From: Chromobotia macracanthus
Taxonomy: Eukaryota; Chordata; Actinopteri; Cypriniformes; Botiidae
Assembly: GCA_036877525.1 (NCBI GenBank)
Contig: JAZGTH010000015.1
Span: 5,972,001 to 6,036,000, forward strand
Direction of reading: 5' to 3'
DNA length: 64,000 nucleotides
The notes under the pieces are model-generated. The model was given only the letters and a program-made list of their open reading frames with translations, did not search any database and had not been told where the DNA came from. Shown one piece after another: positions 36,862 through 49,000 of the stretch. A program made the position numbers and the translations under genes. The stretch's first letter is position 1; every line of letters begins with the position of its first letter.

Positions 36862-37800
36862 TCTCACTGTAAAACCTGATCGCTGGAGTTTGCTAGAATG
36901 ATTGTCTAGACTCAGCTAAATGTTTACATTATGCTGTTAGACTTCTTTAGATTGCAGAGGTACTACAGTAAGTGCGTTGACACAAATTAGGAGTCCTGGC
37001 AGTCAGGTTTCCATGAAATGATAAAATGAGCTCTCAGCTTTAGGACTTAGCTTTATGTGTAAACCTCCAAAAACAACTGCAACACTCTTAACAGCCAGTC
37101 TATGCAAATCTAGAAAACTCTTACGTAGAGCTGAAATGCTAATTCAGGGGAGAAAAATGTGTTATTTCATGTTATAGTAAGTAGCTGGTTTTAAAGTACA
37201 CTAAAGTAAATTATTTCCTTCGATTACATGCATTAGGGGCCTACAGGATACTAGTCAGACCACGAGGAGACCAGTGTTCAGACCAGTCACTTTTCTTAGC
37301 AATTTTACCACATAATACATAGATCTGCATACAGTGCTTTGTATATACCGAAAAAATGTATACTGGACAAAAGTTAAATGCTGTTTACTGCACAATTGTC
37401 TTTTTAAATTAAATGACAGTTTTTAAATCTACGAATACGGATATGCAAGGGAAATATGTTTTTTAATAATAATTTTTTTTTAATCTGTATATATTTTAAA
37501 GTAATATGTGAGAGGTACTGTATTTGTTAATGAATGACTGTTAAGATTTGAGACTGAGATGTTGCAAAGCAATGTGATCGACAAAAACGTTTGTAAAATT
37601 CACATTATTGCATCCAAATTTTCTATGAATATGTTGTTTGTATGTAAATGTTTTGAAATACGTTTTTATGTATCTAAACTGTGTTACAGTCTTTGTAGAA
37701 AAGTCAAACAAATTATGGGATTATGGCATTATGGGACAAACTCCTCAAAGTGCGCCACCCTGTGGCAGCTCTTGAGAATAAACACACTGTAAACAGTCCC
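36862..37800 (+). terminator. dgat1 3' UTR and poly(A) signal
   Basis: The TAA at 36859-36861 is followed by AT-rich sequence without splice signals. A canonical AATAAA stands at 37777-37782, followed by GT-rich sequence (CAGTCCCTCTGTAGC), the best candidate cleavage region near 37800. Earlier variants (AATAAT near 37465) could serve shorter forms. Confidence 0.55.
37752..37767 (-). promoter_or_regulatory. Possible CTCF-type site at the dgat1 3' end
   Basis: GCGCCACCCTGTGGCA has the six-base spacing of the CTCF core and agrees with CCASYAGRKGGCRS (reversed) at most positions, failing at two. It lies ten bases before the poly(A) signal. Motif resemblance only. Confidence 0.3.
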
Positions 37801-40800
37801 TCTGTAGCACAGTTATTTGTTTCTGTGGAGACATTTATCTAGTGTAATTGTATTCAGTAGAGAAAACCGGATGCGTTGTAATCTCGCAGTATGTTTTCTA
37901 CACAGATCAGGCCCTTCCAGGGCAATTTGTCCTGGCATGATGAGGGTGAAAGATCTGTACAATCAGTGCAAGTTCATGATAAATGGCTTTGGTGATAAGT
38001 CTTATAATAGCTATGGGTCATATTGTATGAACACAAGTATTGTGTGCTGCCGTGGCACAGACGTACTTCAAGAGCCTGTGTTATCTAATAGGCAGATAGT
38101 GCTTTACTGCCCTACAATCTATTTAGTATACATTGCCATACGCACCAAAAAGTGGAACGGCCTGAAAATGATTACAGTGTGGAAAATCAATGCTGTAAAG
38201 TGTGTCACAGTGTATTTAGTAAAACCACTAACATCAAGCACTAATTTAAAGCATAGCCAAACTACAACACAAGTTTAAATTCAGCTATTGAATATAAAAT
38301 AAATGTCATGTATATGTTGACCAAACAGCTTTATTTTACAGAGATATGTAGCAATTGCTGGTTGAACGCTTCATTTCCGTTTCTCTTTCACTGTTTATTC
38401 CCATTTTTGATGAGATGACTTGGAGCTTAAGCAGACCGTTTGCAGGGAACTGACAGAAGTGTCAATTCTGTTGCTATAACGGCAACCAGAATGAAGTGAA
38501 ACAGAGACATGAGACACTGATGTGTTATCCAACAGGGAGAACGTTTTTCCACTCTAAACTGGGTACCTGAGGTTCGGCTCTGTTACACAGCAATTTTCAG
38601 CAGATAATTGCGATGTATTGAAGATAATCATTCCCAGTCTAATACATTAGGCTTGGTGATGGTCAGAATTAGTGCTTTTAAAAACCAAAGCCCTAGTTTT
38701 CAGGCACCCAGAATCTGTTTATCTTTCTACAGTTGTTCCAGTGAGACACTGAATATGATGAATTATTATTTAATCAGTTTACACTGCAAAAATATGTTTT
38801 TATATCAGCATTGTATTGCTAGAAAATATCTAAACGGCTTTAAACAAGGTAGTTGAGATACAAAATAAGCAGTGTTTTAATAGTTAGTCTTCTTGGAAGC
38901 ACAAGCCTGATTAGATATTGTCCAATTTGTGCATAAAATAAAAAAGGTATTTTTCAACATATATTCTAAATACAAGTCTTAATATCTTATACAGTTTTGT
39001 TTCTTAAATATATCTTGATTTAAGGATGTTTAGATATTTTACTTGAAAACAGCACTACAGATCTACAACACAGAAATGTGATCTTTTTTTAATATATGCT
39101 TGTCTTCAGGGGTATTTTATGTCATTAAATGCTTTTCTCTTAAAACCACGTGATGCCTATTGTTTAGCTGTTTTTCAAAGGTACTGTTATAAATAAAATG
39201 CTCATGATGGTTTAATCATGACAAAGTGAATTGCTTCTGTTTGGTGCATTGATTAGACACAGGTAGCATACTGTACACTATCACAGTCATACAGTATGTT
39301 TCTTTGTGCTGTCATGGTGACATCCTGTTTAATGTCAGGGCCCTTCCACCTAACAGCGGTCTACCTTTAATAAAAAGCAAATTAAGTGCTCTTATGTTCT
39401 GGATATTCATTATATCTGTCAGAGGTGAACTGGCTTGTTATTTTATAGAGCCAGAAGTCACGTGCTGTTAGAAGAATTAAAGGTGGAGAAAATCGTATTC
39501 CTCTATAGGGCAATGGAAATGACTAATCAGAAGATTTCTGTTCACTATTCTAAGTTAGAATTAGATTTTAAAAACTGGATATAGACAAAATTATATGGTA
39601 GCTTAACCACCTCTCTTGCACCTGGGCTCAGAATCGTATTGCAACTCTGTAATTGTCATATGCCAAAATGATTCAAATGCTCCTAATACAACAAACCAGT
39701 GTGTAAGGAAAATGCACAATACAGCTGAATCAAACTCACTCCCAGGTCACGGCTGAACCTAACTTCTATTCTTTCTATCTTTGGTTAGAGACATTTCGGA
39801 ACAGAGCCTTGGCAGATGATGATGATGGATGAGTTTCCAGACAGGAAATGAGGAAAGGTGTAGACTTGTCTGGCTGCATTAATATATCTTGTTTTTTATG
39901 TCTTGCTGGCATTCTGACACTTTTTAAAAGATAAAAAAATACCTAAAGTCTTTTTGCAAGGCCTTACAGTACACATACATTCTTTATGACATTATATAGT
40001 ATCATGTTTTGTTGTGACCTATAATTTTACATTTATTTTGTTTTCCTGCCCTCAAATGTAAAACTTCAATACATCCTTTTAGTTAATGTTACTAATAAAT
40101 TATTATTAGTAACATTAATACTGATAAATTATTATCAGATAAAGTGTGTAAATGAATTCAGAAGATAACAGTGAAAACAATCAAAATAAAAAGTGTAGTA
40201 TCCTCGAATCCTATGTTTATAATGTGAGGGTTTATCCAAACGAAGCTGAACTTCCTGTAAGCAATTGAGGATGAAGGGAGGGAAGGAAAAGAGTGAAACA
40301 GACACAGAGAGAAAAGAGGCATGCAGCTCAGACAGACAGAGGTGGAGAGAGCCTCTACTTTATCCTCTTCAAGCATGGTGAGGATGTTTAACATGTTTTC
40401 AGCTCAAAAAATAAGGTTTTCACCATTAACATGTTTTTGAGTGATTTCAATGCTACCACAGCGTCAGTCACTACAGGACTGTAAAGAGCAAAGCCCTTTG
40501 ATTACAATGCTTCTGTTTTACTGAGGAAAGACTTTCTACATGCATGTGCAGGTAAGCAATCTCATCTTCCTGACTACTGATATAAAAATTTGTCACCAGT
40601 TTCTTTTTGTTAGAATTCAGATTTGCTTGTTCATTTAATCATTTAATGCACAAAATCTAAAGTAAATTTGAAGGTTGCTTATGTTTTATTAGCGGATAAT
40701 TTATCATGTAAATTTTCCCAGAACCAGAACTGTTTTTTTTAAAGAGACAAAATTTTACTATTACAAAGTGGAATTTTGTTAAAGCAAGAGACCAAAAGTT

Positions 40801-42062
40801 TTGGGACATCTCACACTGAGGTATTTGTAAGGACAATATTGATGAGAGGGTCCTTAGTTGTGTTGTTGAAAAATGCCATCCCCTCTTTATATCTGAGAAT
40901 TAGGTTTTAGATGACAATTAGTTAATATACTGTTTTAGAGAAAAGACATTGTTCTATAGAGATCACCACCTCAATGATAAAACAATTGATGAGCCTGTCA
41001 GTTCTGTGCCTTTCTGCAGATCAGCTGTATTTTTCACTGCCAGTGTAAAAATCAAAGACTTTTGTAAAGAAAACTTTAAGAAAGGAATCAAATGTTAGTA
41101 AATTTAGAGTGTTTAGTTTAATTTTAATCGTGCTGCAGTGTTAATCTGCTGCAACTATTTAATCTGATCGTGTTTAGTATTGTCTCTGATAGCTAAGAAA
41201 CTTTATTTTTGTAAGTAAATGTTTAATATTGATCTTTCTTTCCAATTAAGATGTAAAATGCCAAAGCTTGAGTAAATAAACACATAAAGGAGTCAGCGGT
41301 CTAACGAGGCTGCTTGGAATTGATGGTGTATGTGTATTTTCATTGGAGTAACAGTAGGCTGGATGTCTATTCCCACAAATCTCAATCTCCGAACAAATAC
41401 TTCCCATTATTCTTCATTATAAACAGGCAGAGCGCCCTCTGAACTGTGCCAGATCGTAGGCACATCTTTGTCAGAGGCTCTCAGGGTGTTTGTTTATGGG
41501 CCTCATTCCTCCTGCAGTGGATGGAGAGAGTATTTGTTGTGGGCTATTTTCCATGATGCGATTTTGTACCATTCGACATGGGTTCGAGATGTAAATGTAC
41601 ACAGTTTTAAAACTGCCATTATTTTTATGTCCTGGCATACTAAACCAAAGTGAAACATAATAGACCAAACTGGTGCTATTGAAGTAACTTATTAATGCAT
41701 GTCTTATTTTGCACTGTTACAATATCTACTGTACTGTACAGGAAATACATTAGACAATATACTACAATAAATGTTTTATGTATACCTAATTATTTGCCCA
41801 CAACCCGACACATTTCTACATTGCCTTTGTATATAAAAGTTAAAAACAACACAATTTTAAAAGTTAAATGGAAGTACAGTATGGAAATGTATGCATTGGA
41901 ACCGAGCTCTGTAATGCTGTAAACTTTGCAACTACGTCTTGGTCTATAGAATAAAATGAAAGGAACAAAGATGACTTTGAACGTATAACAGTTTGAAACA
42001 AAAACAAATTTGTCTTAGGTAACTGCTGGTTTTCCTTATTGTCTCTTGTGTTTGTTGTGCAG
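37801..42062. other. Intergenic region between dgat1 and gpr20
   Basis: No supported protein-coding exon. A 153-codon open frame at 37817-38278 lacks an ATG near its start and looks like chance. Candidate 5' exons for gpr20 end at donors at 40552 (after ATGCATGTGCAG) and about 40379 (after CTTCAAGCATG). Either would join in frame to the acceptor at 42061-42062. The rest is AT-rich unique sequence with one perfect hairpin at 40085. Confidence 0.45.
40085..40116. repeat. Perfect 14-bp inverted repeat (hairpin)
   Basis: AATGTTACTAATAA, a four-base ATTA spacer, and TTATTAGTAACATT, its exact reverse complement. AT-rich, in intergenic DNA. It could be a cruciform or the remnant of a palindromic element; no U-tract or gene context suggests a terminator. 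Confidence 0.7.
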
Positions 42063-43068
42063 ATCCAGCCCCAAAACCATGGGGATGACGTGAACAGACA
42101 GGTCATCAAATCTAAACCCCACGGCAACATCAGCTCTGCCCCTAACAACCAACACTTCTCCACTATACTGTGAACCTTATTTACACAGACTGGCCCACCT
42201 CGATGAGGGCCTTTACAATGACTTTTACAGCCTGTGGATAGCTCTGGTGGTCATTAACACCCTCATCTTTATGATAGGAATGGCCCTCAACAGTGTAGCC
42301 CTGTATGTCTTCTACATCCATCATCTACACCATTAACCTGGCGGTGACAGATCTGCTGGTTAACCTCTCCCTGCCCACTCGTATCATTTTGTACTACAGT
42401 GGGGGAAGTGCATCAACTGTTCTTACATGCACATATTCAGTTACTTTGTCAACATGTACTGTAGCATCCTCTTCCTCACCAGCATCTGCGTGGATCGCTA
42501 CCTGGCCATCGTGCAGGTGGAGGCCTCACGGAAGTGGAGGAACCCCAACATGGCCAAAGTGGTGTGTGTATGCATTTGGCTGTTCGCCATCATCGTGACC
42601 TACACATTTCTCACCACGGCCTTCAAGCACTCTGCCTGTTGCCTTTCCAAGCTCTTTGTATTGACCGTATTTGAGTTCTTCCTGCCAATGGTGATTATTG
42701 TAGTGTTTACTGTCAGAATCATGAGCACCCTTTCCAGCCCCGGCCTTATGCAGCAGAGCCGCGACAGACGGATGAAAGCCGTGCAGCTACTATCAACCGT
42801 GTTGGTGATCTTCACCGTCTGCTTCACACCATTTCACGTCCGTCAAGTTCTGGTCTACTTCCATCCTGATCTGCCTCATCATGTGATCGTGTACCACGTG
42901 ACTGTCACCCTCAGCAGCCGAAACAGCTGCTTGGATCCTGTGGTGTACTGCTTTGTCACTACCAACTTTCAGGCTACTATGAAGAGTTTTTTCAAGAAGA
43001 CGGAGAGAGATCAAACGAGTGGTGATATTATCAGCATGCAGAAAAGCTCTATAGATTGCTATAACTAA
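42063..43068 (+). pseudogene. gpr20: GPR20-like orphan receptor, reading frame broken three times
   Basis: Class A receptor (human GPR20 is a plasma-membrane, Gi-linked orphan by literature). Frame 1 from 42409 to the stop at 43066-43068 is open and conserved: FVNMYCSILFLTSICVDRYL with the DRY motif, TM6 VCFTPFHVRQV, TM7 SRNSCLDPVVYCF and tail SGDIISMQKSS. Upstream the frame breaks: frame 3 (...HGNISSAPNNQH) hits TGA at 42171 while frame 1 continues HRLAHLDEGLYNDFYSLW; between ALYVF (ends 42312) and SIIYTINL (42317) only four bases remain where family members have about nine codons, a ~23-base loss removing loop 1; and one base is missing near 42407 (YYSGG/CINCSY). No usable start codon joins these pieces without correction. 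Either a decaying gene or indel errors in the assembly. An upstream first exon (candidate ATG 40540) is possible. Confidence 0.8.
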
Positions 43069-46061
43069 CAGTATGATAAAGATAAACGTAAGTCCTTACC
43101 AGCAGGAAAGCCAGCCAGCGTAAAGGACTTCAGCCCACTCAGCTGTGTACCAACGCAAACCCACAGATGAATTTCTATTCTAATAATTTATCGGGATGTG
43201 GAGATTTGATGTGTTTTTATGCATTTCATTTCAAATGTGAGAGTATTGCACTCAAAACTACATAGACTAAAGAGCTACAGAGCCTCGGTTAAAATATAAA
43301 ATATACAAGGTAAAGACATAATAATTGACAAAAACTGTCCTTAGTGTGATACGCTTTCGTGTAATGCCTTTAAAAATGTCAGAAAATATTCTAAATCTAA
43401 ATCTTAAACGTAAAATAAATACAAAAGTTATCAATTCTCTAAAGAAAGTGTCACTGTTTGTAAGGCAATTTCTTTTTGTTTCTCAGAAAGCATATAAAAA
43501 ACGAAGTATTGCAAAACCAAAATCAGGTATTAGATGTAGGGCTGTAATCTTTAAAATGTACGCAAAAGATGTGCAAAATTATGCTGCACTTTTCTTTCGT
43601 CTCTGCAATAACACTTACGGTGTTTCATTTATGAAATGCTGAGCAAAGTGATGCCTTCAATAAGTAATCGCTAAGTGTGATTTAAGTAATGAATGTGATC
43701 ATAAGTTATAATTAATTCAGTATCTTTAATTTTTCAGATACATTTCAGATAAATCTTAAATTAATTATTATCTTAATTTATATCTTTAAGGGTTTTAGTT
43801 GACAGATTGACACCGGCGAGCGATGTAATAATTACGGGGGGATTTTTAGAGCGTAACGACTGGCAACCTCCAGCAGACAGTAGATGCCGCACATCCGCGA
43901 CCTGATACAGGAGAGCAGGTACATTCATCTCATTAACATCTTATTATTTCACTGGTGGATGCTCCTATTCCTTCTTTATATATCAGTGAAAAGATGCTTT
44001 ATATGACCTGGTTGGGAATTGAAGGTATGCGTTTAATTTACTGTACCAGCCGGTTAATTTAGCAGGTTAGCAGCCCGGCTAACAGACCGGACCGGACAGA
44101 TCATAAATATAAATCATATAAAGGTCACACGCATTATGGTTGCCTCTTGCTTCCTCTTATTCCCAGTTTAGTCACTTCCTCCTTCAAGACTACAGCCGGC
44201 AACACGATCATCTTGATGTGCATGATGTAAAATGTGCAACAGTATACAGATGAGACGGATGCAACAAGTCTGATGATCTGGCAATCCGTTGAATGCTGGG
44301 AGATTCACAGGCAAAAGGGACTTATTGTAATCGGATCGTGTAGTCTGATTTATTTGAACCAGAAAATGTATGTGTATGCTAATCTGATGTTGTTATCAGA
44401 TCTCTCTGTTTGCAGATGACTAGGTGTAATAATTGGTATCCAGGCATATTTCTAATAGCAATACAGACTGTCTCAGTGTGATCTTCTGTAGCCTTTGCTC
44501 CCATGATTTTTAATTCTTGCCTTTCAACTATCTGTTATTTTGCCTCATATTTTTGATGGGAAGATTTGGGAATTACATGAGGAACTTGAGGAACGAGGTA
44601 AGTCTTGGATGTTTAACAGGGCTCATGGGTTTTGTAGCAAAAGTTTAAACCGAATCGGAATAGTTGGAAGAGAAATGAGATGTGTACAGTTAAAAAATAG
44701 GATGTAAAGATGTAAAAAACTGTGTAACAATAAAGTATTTTTTGTTATAGATACAGAGAGATATAGTTATATATCTCTTTTATGTTTTATATGATTTTTG
44801 TATTCTGAAATAGTCTATAATTGGTGTTACATCTTTCCACTATAAAAGCATAGATGTAATACATAATCATTCACAATGACCTTTGGTACTGTACACACAT
44901 TACTGTTGGTTTTACCGTACGGCAGTAGATCATAAATAGATGCTGATCTCCTCCCAAAGTCACATCATATTCTGTGTACATTGAACGTATTTGTCCAAAT
45001 TAGCATTAAAAACTGTATAGGAACCACACAAACTGGTCACCGATCTGACTAAATCGATGCACTCAAACTGGAGTTGCATTCACCTGAGAAAGTAACCACA
45101 GCAAGAGTCAGATGCTCGAGCGACTGCTTATTCTTAATAATAGCTCGTAAGGTCAGCATTGAAGTGTATATCTATAAATATTGTAATGATGTATCAGTTT
45201 AAGAGAGAGTTTGAGAGTTGACTATGAGCACTAACAGTCAGTTTAGTTGACAAACCTAAGCAGATTGCACCCTTAAAATAATCAACAGAAATTCCACACA
45301 CCCTGCAGCTTAAGTTTAATTCACACTCTGGGTGCTCAACAGCTCAAGACGATGTGCAAGTCGTTGTCAGTTTGTCATTTCTATAATAGGAGATGGTGAT
45401 TTGTGCATCACTGTATTAAAAAATACTCTTATAAATAGTATCTACAGTCCTCTGTGGTCTCAGTGCTTTTTATTTTTATTTGTTTAGACACTGAGACACT
45501 TCACTTTTTCTTGTTTTCTTTCTCCGGGGATTGCAGATACTATGAAACTATGTTTACTGTCAGAATGCCGAGATTTTCCTAGCTAATAATTTGTGCTGTC
45601 ACTGACATTTTCCACTGCCTTGATCTTACTGAATGTGAGTTGTTAATGCCAAGAATTCTGTCTGTATCTCTCATTCTCTGTTTCTCTCTCATCTAGATTA
45701 ATAAGTAATTCCATGGAGGCACACGAAGGAACATCCACCTGTTCTTCTCTCCGTGCCTTCCCTATCTTCCCTTTATTTCTTCCCCAAAACATGACTTGTG
45801 AGTTACACCCACAATACTGTACAAGGATACTTGTTCATTACAGAGGTTGGTAGATCAGTCGCTGACATACAAGGATCCAAGGATCAACATGACCTCTTTG
45901 TTGACTATGGGTTAGTGTCTTTATAATTAGAAACCTGCTGTGGATTATGAAAGTTTGGCTTGAAAGTTTTACACAGAATAAAGGAGTTTGGACTTGGGAG
46001 AGGGAGTCGGTAAGTACCATAGTAACCGCTCGAGGATCCAGACCCCACATCAGATACATAT
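43069..46061. other. gpr20-slc45a4 interval with probable slc45a4 5' UTR exons
   Basis: After gpr20 come AT-rich sequence and AATAAA-type signals (for example near 43410). From about 43800 CpGs rise (CACCGGCGAGCGATG, ACATCCGCGACCTG), and an exon-like end GATACAGGAGAGCAG|GTACAT sits at 43918/43919. A second possible donor, GGAACGAG|GTAAGT, is at 44597/44598. A strong acceptor with a long pyrimidine tract (CTCTGTTTCTCTCTCATCTAG) ends at 45696 and probably begins the exon carrying the slc45a4 start. These are inferred 5' UTR pieces; the true promoter is not established. Confidence 0.4.
45713..45853 (+). other. Upstream ORF (46 codons) before slc45a4
   Basis: If the exon starts at 45697, the first ATG in it (CCATGG) opens a 46-codon frame ending in TAG at 45851-45853, about 210 bases before the main start. 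It is out of step with the main frame and ends before it, so it could reduce translation. No sign of protein conservation can be judged from one sequence. Confidence 0.3.
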
Positions 46062-49000
46062 ATGCAGGCCAGTATGGCACCTAAGAATGCTGTTTCGGAG
46101 GCCGTTCCAGTGCTGGAGATGGCAGTCAGGTCCGAGAAGGATCCGGGCGTGGAGAAGGAGAGGGAAGTGGATATGTCAGACGATTCATCCAGTGAAGACT
46201 CTGTGGACCACATCCCTAAGCGGTTATGGGTCATGCACGGTGCTGTCATGTTCGGAAGGGAGTTTTGCTATGCCATGGAAACTGCATTGGTCACACCTGT
46301 ACTACTGCAGCTAGGTTAGTGGTCAACTGTTATTATTATCCAAACAAACTAATTAAGAACTGAACCTTACTAGTCTTTTATTCATCTCAGGGCATGTGCT
46401 TTAAAATGCTCTTAGACCTTTTAAAGGCAGGGTATGCAATTTCTTCCAAAAACTTTTTTGTTATGCTGAAAAGTCTCTTCACATCCTGATAGCAATCACT
46501 AAGTGGTCTAAATATATTTATCTATGAGTATATCTTCTGTGGAAGGCACAGGAACATAAAATGTATTCAGGTTTGCCTACTTAGGATAGGATGTCGAACT
46601 ATGTATGTGTTTTGAAGGAGGCGTGGCTTTGGAGAGCGCTCTGAAGGGAGGGTGGGATCTTATGCTGTCAAAGCTAGCTTGCAATTTCTGGGCTCTTTGA
46701 AATCGCCTGCTCTACTTTTAAATGGTGCTTGTTTTTGACTTGTTGTAACTGTGCTGTCCTCTTCAGAAAACCATCTATTTAGAAATCTAGAAGTCTTGAT
46801 GATACAGCCAAAACGGGCCACAAACAATTTTGCTTGGGTTTTTCACTCAGTTCAGCAGTTTGTGTAAGGTTAATATGTGATTAAAGTTTTCATCTTTAAT
46901 TAAATCTAGGTTTAAGGCTGTGCAATAAACATTGACTATGGAAATTCTTTAGGATTTGGTAGCGATTCTCTACTGTGCCAGTGCCACTGTAATAGTAGAC
47001 AGAGGAATGCTTGTTTCCAAGGTTGCATGCAAAAATGGAAGAGTGGCATTCACATGGAATGCAGAGAATGTGTGTGCGCATTTCTCTTTCTCTCTGTTTT
47101 CCATGCATTTAGAATAAGACCGACGTCAGCACATCCTGCTGGGTAACAGCAGGGTTAATTTAACAAAAGGTTTCATTTGCTCTGAACCAAAGGCTCTTTC
47201 TCAGGTCTCTGATCTCATAGCAAAAGCAGTTTAAGTAGATTTATTGGCAGAAAATATTTTGAATGTCATCCAAAAAACTTTTAAAGGCCAGTTTCCCAGA
47301 TACAGAAACTCTGGAATATCAAATTAGTGTGGTAAAGGTCCCTTGAAAAGTGCTTAACTCTTCAAGTGCAGGTGTAAAGCAGTATATGCAGCAGATTGTG
47401 TGCTTAAAATAGGTTAAATAAAGAGGTCAAATAATATTCAAATAAAACTAAAATGGGTCTAGGTTTATGATCAGTCATGGTTTTTAGAGTAAACAGGATG
47501 TTGTTGTTGAGATGCATTAAATACAGGGAGTATAGAAGACATCAAATTCTGTCCCTTGAGGCTTGTAAAAGTGTTATTGTGTATAATAAAGACAGGTTGA
47601 TAATGACAGAACCTGATCTTCAGAGACTTTCATGCAGAGCTCAGACAGAGGGTGTAATTGTAGCTGGTTAGGTTGTTGTTAATCTTTAAAGTTTTCTTCA
47701 ACACAAGGGTTATGATTTGGGAATTGTGACATGTCTGTCGTCTGCACTTTCTGTTCTCACATTTGCAGTCAGCATCCTGCCACACACATGACCTGCAGTT
47801 CTTTCACACATCTGCACAGTTAAAACTTCTTGAAAGAAAGGAGAAGTTTGATCATCTTTTCAGTTTCTCTTGAGTAATCAAGTATTCAGGTTTTTGGATG
47901 TCATCATTTCTGGCACGAGTTCTGAACAGCAGGCTGAGAAATGTTGGACTCTTTACTGTTTTCATGTTTGATGCCCCAGAGATCCCAATTATGTATATTT
48001 AAAAAAAATTATAGTAGTTTAGCCTATTATTTAAGTTCCTCTTACCTAATCAAAAACTACTAGGCAGATTTTTCCAGCTGTATTGTAGGCAAGAAATGTG
48101 ACTGGTATATATTCTATTAACCGTTTGTTCCAGAAGAAAAAAAAAACACATTTTAGAAAAATCTTGGCATCTGAATTTGTTATATTTATTTGTGTTTTAT
48201 ATCTGGTGTCTCTGAGATCCCAGACAGAGGAGATGTACAATAAAATTTTTGTGCAACATGTTTTATACAAGATTCTTATGAATGTTATCAATATGAAATG
48301 TTTATAGCAATCTCATAAGATTAGGAAACAATGAGATAGACAGTGTGATTGCTTTATTACTGTAGGACAATTAAGATTTATTGTTTTGGCGGGTTAATGA
48401 ACTGCAGACATACTACAGTAAAACTTTTCTCGCCATCTTAACTCACTCCTTGTGGATGGTTCTGAGAGTTGCTGCAGCTGACATACTGGTACATTTCAGT
48501 ACCATTTCAGTACATACAGTGTTTTAGAGTAAGATGTGGTGGTTATTAAATTATGTTAAATTTTGATTTGCCTGAATGTTGCTGACCTCCTTGTCTCTCT
48601 CTCCTCACAGGTCTCCCTGAGCAATACTACAGCTTAACCTGGTTTCTCAGCCCGATTTTGGGCTTAATTTTCACACCTCTTATTGGCTCAGCAAGTGACC
48701 GTTGTACTTTAAAATGGGGAAGGAGGAGGCCCTTCATTTTGGCTCTCTGTGTAGGAGTGTTAATTGGAGTCGCCTTATTTCTCAATGGATCTATCATAGG
48801 TGATTTTTATTTTTTGTTTGTTTGTTTGTTTGTTTTGTCGTCTTATTTTAGGGAATCACAACTAGTTCAAGCAGATCTGTAGGGTCTCACATACCAAAGT
48901 TATTAAATATGAGCCCCTAGGCTTCATTGTTAGTTTAATATGGTGAATAATAATTTTGTCTGTAGTCTTTATGAATAAATGTTTGTAAATTATTTGTCGT

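Noticed and set aside
37817..38278. 153-codon plus-strand open frame after dgat1
   Set aside because: The frame starts with TTG, not ATG. Composition is that of AT-rich non-coding DNA and no motif is recognised.
42079..42093. ATG at 42079 as the gpr20 start codon
   Set aside because: It reads ATG GGG ATG ACG TGA, a four-codon frame ending at once.
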